A stretch of DNA of 64,000 bases. Source: Pseudomonadota bacterium. GTDB lineage: Bacteria > Pseudomonadota > Gammaproteobacteria > Burkholderiales > Burkholderiaceae_C. The notes under the pieces were generated by a model. It did not search any database, was not told the DNA's origin, and worked only from the letters and a program-made list of their open reading frames with translations. The stretch is taken from positions 1 to 64,000 of the forward strand of contig JAFEEH010000249.1 in the NCBI GenBank assembly GCA_018241185.1. Reading direction: 5' to 3'. Shown here one piece after another: positions 57,475 to 64,000 of the stretch (position 1 is its first letter; the number at the start of each line of letters is the position of its first letter). A program made the position numbers and the translations under genes.

Positions 57475-58848
57475 TCAGCGCTGCGGCACGTCGCGGGCGA
57501 ACAGCGGCATGCCCAGCGCCTGCAGCGCCTGCTGGATCTGCACCACCGGCACCTGGCGCACGCTGACGCCGGTTTCCACGGCAATGGCCGCCGCCACGCC
57601 GGCCGCCTGCCCGGTGGCCATGCAGGCCGGCATGTTGCGCGAGCGGGCATGCGCGTCGTGGTCGGCCGAGATGCAGCGACCGGCCACCAGCAACTGCTCG
57701 ACCTTGCGCGGCAGCAGGCAGCGGTAGGGAATCTCGTAGGGCGGCATGCTCTGGAAGTCGACATCGCCACCCTTCGGGTCGTGGATGTCGAGTGCCGAGG
57801 CGTCGGCACCGATGCTGTCCTCGAAATGCGTCTCGCCGCGCGAATCGGCGCCGGTCAGGGTGTACTCGCCCTCGATGTGCCGGGTTTCGCGCACGCCCAG
57901 GATGGGTGACACCTGGCCCAGGCGCGCCTGCTCGAAGCCAGGCACGCGCTCGCGCAGGAAGCGGCACACGCCCTCGATCTGGCGGTAGCACTCCAGGATC
58001 GCGCCCGTGAACTCCGCCGGCGAGAACACGTTCACGCCCAGCACACGGGTGGCGTTCACGTACATCTGGTCGTCGGCCGTCTTGAGCGTGATGTTGTCGC
58101 GCTGCAGCTTGACGCCAGTCTCGTCCTGGAAGCGCCGCAGCATGCCGTTGAAACCGGTCAGCCACAGGCCGTAGGCCAGGCCCTCTGCATCGCGCGGGAT
58201 GGCGCGGGCCGGTACGTCGTCGCAGTCGCGGGCCCAGTCCGCCAGCCGCACCAGGTCGACGTTTTTCATGATGAAGTACATCGACACCGGCTGCATGCGC
58301 GCCTCGGCATCGCCCGAGCCCATGACGAAGGGGGCGCCGGCCTTGGCCGCCATGTCGGCATCGGCCGAGCAGTCGATGAGCACCTTGGCCGCCACGAACT
58401 GCCGCCCGGCCTTGCTCTCGACGAACACGCCCTTGACGGTGCCGTCCTCGACGTGGGGCGAGGAGACGAAGGTCTCGAACAGGATCTGCACGCCCGCTTC
58501 CACGCACAGGCGCGTGAGCAGCATCTTCATGATCTCCGGGTCGGTCGGCGAAGCGATGCGCACGCCGCCCGTCTTGGTCGTCGCCATGTAGTCGTCGCCC
58601 GCGCCGCCGGCGGCGCGCGCCAGGTTCCATATCTCCAGTGGAATGCCGCCGATCAGCGCGCCCGAGGGCTTCGTATTCAGGCCCAGCGTCAGGATGCCGC
58701 CGAGCGAGCCGAAGCGCTCGATCAGCACCACCTTGCGGCCGCGGCGCGCGGCGGCGATGGCGGCGATCGGGCCGGTCGTGCCGCCGCCGACGATGACCAC
58801 GTCGGCCTCCGTCAGCACGGGGACCTGTCGGCTGGGTTCCTGGATCAT
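57475..58848 (-). CDS. FAD-dependent oxidoreductase (GIDA-like / pfam12831 type)
   Basis: The 457-aa product starts at ATG 58848 (MIQEPSRQVPVLTEADVVIVGGGTTGPIAAIAAARRG). The FAD-binding GGGTTGPIAA and the acidic residue after LIERFG are standard, and the C-terminal FAD segment is CRCLLPRKVEQLLVAGRCISADHDAHARSRNMPACMATGQAAGVAAA, as in the family of FAD-dependent dehydrogenases of organic acids. The ADADMAAKAGAPFVMGSGDAEARMQPVSMYF stretch is likely near the substrate site. It is co-oriented with the TctC-type gene 73 bp upstream. Likely a catabolic oxidase or dehydrogenase; substrate not readable. Confidence 0.85.
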   Translation of the reverse strand: MIQEPSRQVPVLTEADVVIVGGGTTGPIAAIAAARRGRKVVLIERFGSLGGILTLGLNTKPSGALIGGIPLEIWNLARAAGGAGDDYMATTKTGGVRIASPTDPEIMKMLLTRLCVEAGVQILFETFVSSPHVEDGTVKGVFVESKAGRQFVAAKVLIDCSADADMAAKAGAPFVMGSGDAEARMQPVSMYFIMKNVDLVRLADWARDCDDVPARAIPRDAEGLAYGLWLTGFNGMLRRFQDETGVKLQRDNITLKTADDQMYVNATRVLGVNVFSPAEFTGAILECYRQIEGVCRFLRERVPGFEQARLGQVSPILGVRETRHIEGEYTLTGADSRGETHFEDSIGADASALDIHDPKGGDVDFQSMPPYEIPYRCLLPRKVEQLLVAGRCISADHDAHARSRNMPACMATGQAAGVAAAIAVETGVSVRQVPVVQIQQALQALGMPLFARDVPQR

Positions 58849-58921
58849 GGAGAGGCTCACGGGGGATGTTCCTTGTGGTCTGGGGAAAGGAGAGGAGAGG
58901 AGGGGAGGGCAGGGACGGGGG

Positions 58922-59902
58922 TCAGTCCAGCTTGGCGCCCGACTGCTTGACGGCCTGCGCCCACTTGGCGATCTCGGCCTCGTTCCAGCGGGCGAATTCC
59001 TGCCGGCTGTTGCCGACCACGATGGCGCCGGCCGAGGCGAGCTGGCGGCGCAGATCGGGGTCGCGCAGCACCGCCACCATGTCGGCGTGGATCTTGTCGG
59101 CAATGGGTTCGGGGGTGGCGGCGGGCACGAGCGCACCGATCCATGACACGGCTTCGAAGCCCGGCAGGTCCGACTCGGCCAGCGTGGGCACGTCGGGCAG
59201 CGTCTCGACGCGCTCCTTGCTGCTGACGGCGATGGGGCGCAGGCGCTCGGACTTCACGTGCGGCGTGGCCGCCACGATGTTGTCGAACATCAGGGTGATC
59301 TGGCCGCTGAACATGTCGTTGTAGGCCGCCGGCGTGCCCTTGTACGCAACGTGCACGAGGTCGGTGTTCGTCGTGCGCTTGAACATCTCGCCCGCCAGGT
59401 GGTTGGAAGTGCCCACGCCGCCCGAGCCGAAGTTCAGCTTGCCCGGGTTGGCGCGTGCATGCGCGATCAGTTCCTTGACGTTCCCGAAGGGCACCGAGGG
59501 ATTGGCGACCAGCACCAGCGGCGTGATCGACACGAGCGTGATCGGCTTGAAGTCCTTCAGGTAGTCGTAGTTGAGCTTGGTGTACAGCGTGGTGCTGATC
59601 GCGTTGGCCACCGTGCCGAAGAAAATGGTGTAGCCATCGCCCGGCGCGCGGGCCGCCAGCTCGGTGCCCAGGTTGCCGCCGGCACCGGGACGGTTCTCGA
59701 TCACCACCGGCTGGCCCCACTTCTCCGACAGCTTCTGCCCCACGGCCCGCGCGATCACGTCGGTGGCACTGGCGGCCGGGAAGCCGAAAAGGATGCGCAC
59801 CGGCTTGGTCGGCCAGGCCGGATCTGCGGCGGTAGCGGGTGGCGCCAGCGCCATCAGGGCGGTGCCGAAGGCTGCTGCCATCAGCTGTCGTCGTGCTTGC
59901 AT
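58922..59902 (-). CDS. Bug/TctC-type tripartite tricarboxylate-family solute-binding protein
   Basis: The 326-aa product starts at ATG 59902 (MQARRQLMAAAFGTALMALAPPATAADPAWPTKPV) with a signal peptide. The Bug-family signatures are VRILFGFPAASATDVIARAVGQKLSEKWGQPVVIENRPGAGGNLGTELAARAPGDGYTIFFG, then YDYLKDFKPITLV, NFGSGGVGTSNHLAGEMF, HVAYKGTPAAYNDMFSGQI and the ending KWAQAVKQSGAKLD. These periplasmic receptors bind carboxylates or aromatics for TctAB-type transporters; the membrane subunits are not nearby. Divergent from the GntR/UTRA regulator with a strong promoter/operator between them. Confidence 0.93.
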   Translation of the reverse strand: MQARRQLMAAAFGTALMALAPPATAADPAWPTKPVRILFGFPAASATDVIARAVGQKLSEKWGQPVVIENRPGAGGNLGTELAARAPGDGYTIFFGTVANAISTTLYTKLNYDYLKDFKPITLVSITPLVLVANPSVPFGNVKELIAHARANPGKLNFGSGGVGTSNHLAGEMFKRTTNTDLVHVAYKGTPAAYNDMFSGQITLMFDNIVAATPHVKSERLRPIAVSSKERVETLPDVPTLAESDLPGFEAVSWIGALVPAATPEPIADKIHADMVAVLRDPDLRRQLASAGAIVVGNSRQEFARWNEAEIAKWAQAVKQSGAKLD

Positions 59903-59962
59903 GCTTGTCTCCGTCGGGCATTCGCCTGCGAGCGCGCCCAGTTTTTGAACTCAAGAGCTTGG

Positions 59963-59991
59963 ATGCTATGGTGCTATAGAGCACTTGTCAA
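59963..59991 (-). promoter_or_regulatory. sigma-70 promoter of the tctC-type gene with operator in the spacer
   Basis: On the minus strand TTGACA (59991-59986), a 17-bp spacer and TAGCAT (59968-59963) form a strong promoter with a perfect -35 element. The spacer contains the palindrome GTGCT-ATAG-AGCAC (59971-59984 on plus), a good candidate operator for the divergently encoded GntR/UTRA protein, which would block RNA polymerase. On the plus strand TTGAAC (59945-59950) and TATGGT (59967-59972) may form the regulator promoter. Confidence 0.65.
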
Positions 59992-60025
59992 ACGTGAAGC
60001 AACGTAGCATCCGGCCACTGCCGCC

Positions 60026-60796
60026 ATGAACGCACGCCTCACTCCCTCGACCGACGATCCGCTCGGCCCCTTCACGCAGCCTCCGGCCGCGGGCCTGGCG
60101 AAATACGCGCAGCTGCGCGCCACCCTGGCGTCGGCCATTCGCGGGGGCCATTGGAAGCCCGGCAGCCAACTGCCGGCCGAGCGCGAGCTGGCCCGCATGA
60201 CGAACTACAGCCTAGGCACGGTGCAACGGGCGCTGCGCGAACTGGCCGACGAGGGCATCGTGGTTCGCACCCATGGCAGCGGCACCTATGTGGCGGAGGG
60301 CCGCGGCGCGATCGACGCGCCGCTGCACCTGCGCTTTCTGGGACGCGACGGCGAGCCGGCCTTCTTGCCGCTGTATCCGAAGATGCTCGACCGCCAGCGT
60401 GTGAAGGAGCCCGGCCCCTGGTCCGACTGGCTGCATCCCGCCGACGGCGAGGTGGTGCGTATCTCGCGTCGTATCAGCGTCAATGGCGAATTCGACGTAT
60501 TTAACCGCCTGTATTTCAGTGCCCAGGCCTTTCCCGGCCTGGCCTCGGCGTCGCTGGCGGCGCTGGATGGCGCCAACCTCAAGCAGATGCTCGGCAGCGA
60601 GAGCAGCATGCCGGTGACCGAGGTGTCGCAGTGCGTGACCTGCGTGGCCCTGTCGGCCGAGGCGGCTGCCGCGGTCGGCGTGCAAACCGGTTCGCTCGGC
60701 ATGCTGCTGGAGAGCGGGGCGATGTCGGGGCGCGAGCCGCTGTACTTCTTCGAATCCTTCATCCCGCCGAACGCGCGGCGTCTCGACGTGTCCTGA
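60026..60796 (+). CDS. GntR family transcriptional regulator, HutC/UTRA subfamily
   Basis: The 256-aa product starts at ATG 60026. Residues about 28-95 are the winged helix (RGGHWKPGSQLPAERELARMTNYSLGTVQRALRELADEGIVVRTHGSGTYVAE, with the helix-turn-helix around NYSLGTVQRALREL). The rest (about 110-250) is the UTRA ligand domain seen in HutC/FarR regulators (VRISRRISVNGEFDVFNRLYF, CVTCVALSAEAAAAVGV, SLGMLLESGAM, YFFESFIPPNARRLDVS). It is divergent from the tctC-type gene and presumably represses that cluster until a catabolic intermediate binds. Effector unknown. Confidence 0.9.
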   Translation: MNARLTPSTDDPLGPFTQPPAAGLAKYAQLRATLASAIRGGHWKPGSQLPAERELARMTNYSLGTVQRALRELADEGIVVRTHGSGTYVAEGRGAIDAPLHLRFLGRDGEPAFLPLYPKMLDRQRVKEPGPWSDWLHPADGEVVRISRRISVNGEFDVFNRLYFSAQAFPGLASASLAALDGANLKQMLGSESSMPVTEVSQCVTCVALSAEAAAAVGVQTGSLGMLLESGAMSGREPLYFFESFIPPNARRLDVS

Positions 60797-60909
60797 AAGC
60801 ACGGGCCGCGCGGAGCGGCCACGTCAGCTTCGCGAAAGCGCCGCCACTCACGATGCCCGCGCGCATCGCAGCCCTGGGCTGTTGCGCCACAAGAACGACA
60901 GGAGACCGA

Positions 60910-62823
60910 ATGTCCAGCTATGCCGAATTCCACCGCCGCTCCCTGGAGCAGCCTGAGGCCTTCTGGGCCGATCAGGCGCGCCTGATCGACTGGCACCAGG
61001 CGCCCACGCAGATCCTCGACGCCAGCCGGCCCCCGTTCTGCCGTTGGTTCGTGGGCGGCCAGACCAACCTGTGCCACAACGCGGTCGACCGGCACCTGCC
61101 CGAGCGCGGCGAGCAGCCGGCGCTCATCGCCATCTCGACCGAGACGGGCAGCGAGCGCAGCTACACCTTTCGCGAGCTGCACGCCGAAGTGCAGCGCACG
61201 GCAGCGATGCTGCTCGAAATTGGCGTGCAGCGTGGCGATCGCGTGCTGATCTACATGCCCATGATCGCGGAGGCCGCCTTCGCCATGCTGGCCTGCGCGC
61301 GCATCGGCGCCATCCACTGCGTGGTGTTCGGCGGCTTCGCCAGCGGCTCGCTGGCCTCGCGCATCGAGGACGCTGAACCGAAGGTGGTCGTCAGCGCCGA
61401 CGCCGGATCGCGCGGCGGCAAGGTGGTGCCGTACAAGCCGCTGCTGGACGAGGCGATCCGCCTGTCGAAGCACAAGCCCACCGCCGTGCTCCTGTACGAC
61501 CGGGGGCTCGCTGCTATGGAATTGATAGCTGGCCGCGACCATCTGGCGGGCGCTGCGGGCCAAAAACATGCCCAGACGCAGGTGCCGTGCACCTGGCTGG
61601 ATGCCACCGACATCAGCTACACCATCTACACCAGCGGCACCACCGGCAAGCCCAAGGGCGTGCAGCGCGACGTGGGCGGCTATGCGGTGGCGCTGGCAGC
61701 GAGCATGAAGCACATCTTCGACGGCCGGGCCGGCGAGACGTACTTTTCCACCAGCGACATCGGCTGGGTGGTGGGCCACAGCTACATCGTCTATGGGCCG
61801 CTGATCGCCGGCATGGCCACGATCATGTACGAGGGCCTGCCCACGCAGGGCATGGACCGCCAGCCCGACGGCGGCATCTGGTGGCGCCTGGTCGAGCAGT
61901 ACAGGGTGACCGTGATGTTCAGCGCGCCCACCGCCGTGCGGGTGCTCAAGAAGCAGGACCCGGGGCTGCTCAGGAAATACGACCTGTCGAGCCTGCGGGC
62001 GTTGTTCCTGGCCGGCGAGCCGCTGGACGAACCCACGGCCCGCTGGATCAGCGAGGGCCTGGGCGTGCCGATCATCGACAACTACTGGCAGACCGAATCG
62101 GGCTGGCCCATCATCACCCTCCCGGTCGGCGTGGAGCGCCGGCCGACGAAGTTCGGCAGCCCGGGCATCGCGATGTACGGCTACCAGGTGAAGATCGTGC
62201 ACGAGACCACGGGCGAGGAACTCACGGCGCCCAACGAGAAGGGCGTGGTCGTCATCGAGGGGCCCACGCCGCCGGGCTTCATGCAGACCGTGTGGCGCGA
62301 CGACGAGCGCTTCGTCGACACCTACTGGAAGAGCATCCCCGACAAGCTGGTGTATTCCACCTTCGACTGGGGCATCCGTGACGAGGAGGGCTATTACTAC
62401 ATCCTGGGGCGCACCGACGACGTGATCAATGTGGCCGGCCATCGTCTGGGCACGCGCGAGATCGAGGAGGCCATCTCCGGCCACGCCAACGTGGCCGAGG
62501 TCGCGGTGGTGGGCGTCGCCGATGCGCTCAAGGGCCAGGTGGCGATGGCCTTCGTGGTGCCCAGGACAGGAAACGCAGCGACCGACAACGCCGAGGCCAT
62601 GAAGCTCGAGGGTGAGATCATGAAGCGGGTGGCCGACGACCTCGGCGCGCTGGCGCGGCCGGCGCGGGTGCGCTTCGTGCCCGGCCTGCCCAAGACGCGC
62701 AGCGGCAAGCTGTTGCGACGCGCCATCCAGGCCGTGTGCGAACAGCGTGATCCAGGCGACCTGACGACACTGGACGATCCCGCCACGCTGCAGGCCGTCC
62801 GCGCCGCCGTGGCGGCTGGCTGA
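60910..62823 (+). CDS. prpE: propionyl-CoA synthetase
   Basis: The 637-aa AMP-forming acyl-CoA synthetase starts at ATG 60910 behind AGGAGA. ANL motifs: the AMP loop YTSGTTGKPKGV (A3), the IDNYWQTESGWPI (A5) region, GYYYILGRTDDVINVAGHRLGTREIEE (A8) and the PKTRSGKLLRR catalytic Lys (A10) that in known enzymes is regulated by acylation. The ACS-like N-terminus (FWADQARLIDWHQAP) fits PrpE rather than Acs. A reversed repeat copy at 61513-61569 lies in frame as residues about 202-220, in a variable loop ahead of the A3 motif. It supplies propionyl-CoA for the carboxylase/mutase operon at 5.6-15 kb. It is separated from the GntR gene by 113 bp. Confidence 0.93.
   Translation: MSSYAEFHRRSLEQPEAFWADQARLIDWHQAPTQILDASRPPFCRWFVGGQTNLCHNAVDRHLPERGEQPALIAISTETGSERSYTFRELHAEVQRTAAMLLEIGVQRGDRVLIYMPMIAEAAFAMLACARIGAIHCVVFGGFASGSLASRIEDAEPKVVVSADAGSRGGKVVPYKPLLDEAIRLSKHKPTAVLLYDRGLAAMELIAGRDHLAGAAGQKHAQTQVPCTWLDATDISYTIYTSGTTGKPKGVQRDVGGYAVALAASMKHIFDGRAGETYFSTSDIGWVVGHSYIVYGPLIAGMATIMYEGLPTQGMDRQPDGGIWWRLVEQYRVTVMFSAPTAVRVLKKQDPGLLRKYDLSSLRALFLAGEPLDEPTARWISEGLGVPIIDNYWQTESGWPIITLPVGVERRPTKFGSPGIAMYGYQVKIVHETTGEELTAPNEKGVVVIEGPTPPGFMQTVWRDDERFVDTYWKSIPDKLVYSTFDWGIRDEEGYYYILGRTDDVINVAGHRLGTREIEEAISGHANVAEVAVVGVADALKGQVAMAFVVPRTGNAATDNAEAMKLEGEIMKRVADDLGALARPARVRFVPGLPKTRSGKLLRRAIQAVCEQRDPGDLTTLDDPATLQAVRAAVAAG
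61513..61569 (-). repeat. dispersed two-hairpin repeat, copy 14 (in frame inside prpE)
   Basis: Reverse orientation: GCTATGGAATTGATAGC, a GC-rich partial stem and GGCGGGCGCTGCGGGCC followed by AAAAACATG. In prpE it reads AMELIAGRDHLAGAAGQKH; the hscA copy, read in the same phase, gives ATESIA ... AGAA. Confidence 0.75.
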
Positions 62824-63043
62824 GGGCGGGCCGGGTCATCCCGGTTGCTGCATCGCGGCCAAGTGCCAAGAATTGCCGCTCTTGCGCGCGCGGATGACTG
62901 CGCTGCCGACTCTTGTATTGGGAGCGGTCCGGCGTCACATGCTTGACGTGGCACAATGCGAAGGTACTCAGGCCCTTCCCCAGCCACAGTCGCATCCGCC
63001 AATCGGTTCAGCCGTGTCGCGGAAGGTTTTCAAACCAGCTAAT

Positions 63044-63060
63044 GCTTCCCGAAGGGAAGC
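63044..63060 (+). promoter_or_regulatory. leader hairpin immediately before the sucA ribosome site
   Basis: GCTTCCC (63044-63050), loop GAA and GGGAAGC (63054-63060) form a perfect 7-bp stem that ends directly against the GGAGG Shine-Dalgarno sequence (63061-63065). It could affect sucA translation or protect the mRNA 5' end. There is no T-run. Confidence 0.5.
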
Positions 63061-63075
63061 GGAGGTCAGCGGAAC

Positions 63076-64000
63076 ATGAGCGATTCTTCGTCTCCATCGT
63101 CGGTCTACACCGCCTATCAAGGCAACTCCTACCTCTTCGGCGGCAACGCGCCGTATGTCGAAGAGATGTACGAGAACTACCTCGCCAACCCGGGCAGCGT
63201 GCCCGACAACTGGCGCTCCTACTTCGACGCACTCCAGCACGTGCCTGCCACCGACGGCAGCAACACGAAGGACGTCCCCCACCTCCCGGTCATCAACGCT
63301 TTCGCCGAGCGCGCGAAGCAGGGCACGACGAAGGTCGTGCAGGCCAGCGGCGCCGATTCCGAACTGGGCCGCCAGCGCACCGCCGTCCAGCAGCTGATCG
63401 CCGCGTACCGCAACGTCGGCGCCCGCTGGGCCGACCTCGATCCGCTCAAGCGCACCGAGCGCCCGGCCATTCCCGAACTCGAGCCGTCCTTCTACGGCTT
63501 CTCGGACGCCGACCTCGAAACCGTTTTCAACACCAGCAACACCTTCTTCGGCAAGGACACGATGTCCCTGCGCGAGCTGGTGAACGCCCTGCGCGAAACC
63601 TACTGCGGCACCATCGGTTCCGAGTACATGTACATCACCGACCAGACGCAGAAGCGCTGGTGGCAGCAGAAGCTCGAGAGCGCCCGCACCAACCCCAAGC
63701 TGAGCAACGAGCAGAAGAAGCGCGTGCTCGACCGCCTCACGGCCGCCGAAGGCCTGGAGCGCTTCCTGCACACCAAGTACGTCGGCCAGAAGCGCTTCTC
63801 GCTCGAGGGCGGCGAGAGCTTCATCGTCTCCATGGACGAGCTCATCACCCGCGCCGGCGAGAAAGGCGTGCAGGAGATCGTGATCGGCATGGCCCACCGC
63901 GGCCGCCTGAACGTGCTGGTCAACACCCTGGGCAAGATGCCCAAGGACCTGTTCGCCGAGTTCGACCACACCGCGCCCGAAGACCTGCCCAGCGGCGACG
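63076..64000 (+). CDS. sucA: 2-oxoglutarate dehydrogenase E1 component SucA, N-terminal part (3' cut by window edge)
   Basis: ATG 63076 opens a frame that stays open to the window end (308 codons seen of about 950 expected). The protein starts MSDSSSPSSVYTAYQGNSYLFGGNAPYVEEMYENYLANPGSVPDNW, which is the E2-binding N-terminal helix region. It then has SEYMYITDQTQKRWWQQKLE and FLHTKYVGQKRFSLEGGESFI, and reaches MAHRGRLNVLVNTLGK, the ThDP-binding start of the catalytic domain. It decarboxylates 2-oxoglutarate in the TCA cycle. The GGAGG ribosome site lies 10 bp upstream. The following sucB and lpd genes, if present, lie outside the window. Confidence 0.96.
   Translation, partial: MSDSSSPSSVYTAYQGNSYLFGGNAPYVEEMYENYLANPGSVPDNWRSYFDALQHVPATDGSNTKDVPHLPVINAFAERAKQGTTKVVQASGADSELGRQRTAVQQLIAAYRNVGARWADLDPLKRTERPAIPELEPSFYGFSDADLETVFNTSNTFFGKDTMSLRELVNALRETYCGTIGSEYMYITDQTQKRWWQQKLESARTNPKLSNEQKKRVLDRLTAAEGLERFLHTKYVGQKRFSLEGGESFIVSMDELITRAGEKGVQEIVIGMAHRGRLNVLVNTLGKMPKDLFAEFDHTAPEDLPSGD

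Noticed and set aside
62827..62845. CCGGG-TCAT-CCCGG hairpin after prpE as terminator
   Set aside because: The stem is only 5 bp and no T-run follows; not strong enough to call.

Overview
The window reads as a GC-rich (roughly two-thirds G+C) chromosomal segment of a betaproteobacterium of the Burkholderiales, most likely Comamonadaceae (Variovorax/Acidovorax-like). This is inferred from protein character (an intracellular PHB depolymerase, YbaL-type antiporter, Bug/TctC receptor, DUF4124 protein and a pyruvate dehydrogenase operon whose E3 carries a lipoyl domain) and from a dispersed palindromic repeat that I remember from that family. No mobile element, prophage or CRISPR array was seen. 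Nearly all genes are intact; dctA is cut at the left edge and sucA at the right edge.

Layout. 1-4.7 kb: dctA 3' end, the antiporter gene ybaL, three small unknown genes and dusA. 4.8-15.2 kb: a GntR/FCD regulator divergent from a tightly packed propionate/methylmalonyl-CoA operon (mutase, GNAT, meaB, pccB, GST-like, pccA, bioB, VOC-family epimerase candidate). 15.3-22 kb: an Lrp regulator divergent from an EamA exporter, then a minus-strand block with a TonB-C-like mini-protein, an RnfB/RsxB-like ferredoxin, PHB depolymerase, a YitT-like membrane protein, a nucleotidyltransferase and an aromatic/aspartate aminotransferase. 22-31 kb: uvrB, then iscR-iscS-iscU-iscA-hscB-hscA-fdx, dnaQ and tRNA-Val(CAC). 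31-40 kb: an FAD oxidoreductase, an ElaB and YqjE-like pair, pyrD, rpiA, a glutaredoxin-like protein, prlC and folD. 39.5-50 kb: a PAS kinase/FixJ-type two-component system divergent from aceE-aceF-(proteasome-like peptidase)-lpdA. 50-54 kb: a methyltransferase, an NlpC/P60 peptidase, a sugar-dehydrogenase-like beta-propeller and a low-GC lipoprotein. 54-62.8 kb: a catabolic-looking cluster (hydrolase, AbfD-like flavoprotein, isochorismatase, FAD oxidoreductase, TctC-type receptor, GntR/UTRA regulator) and propionyl-CoA synthetase. The window ends in sucA.

Functionally the window is dominated by central acyl-CoA metabolism. PrpE and Pcc/Mcm/epimerase take propionate to succinyl-CoA, Pdh makes acetyl-CoA and SucA belongs to the TCA cycle. 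BioB supplies the biotin used by Pcc, and the Isc system supplies the Fe-S clusters that BioB and the RsxB-like protein need.

The most striking non-gene signal is a roughly 60-bp two-hairpin repeat present about 14 times in 64 kb. It lies between genes and also inside at least nine coding sequences, where it supplies linkers, loops or the last codons and stop codon. Other points worth a second look are a proteasome-homologous Ntn-hydrolase inside the pyruvate dehydrogenase operon, a 4-hydroxybutyryl-CoA-dehydratase-like protein that appears to lack two of four Fe-S ligands, and a promoter/operator architecture at 59.96-59.99 kb.
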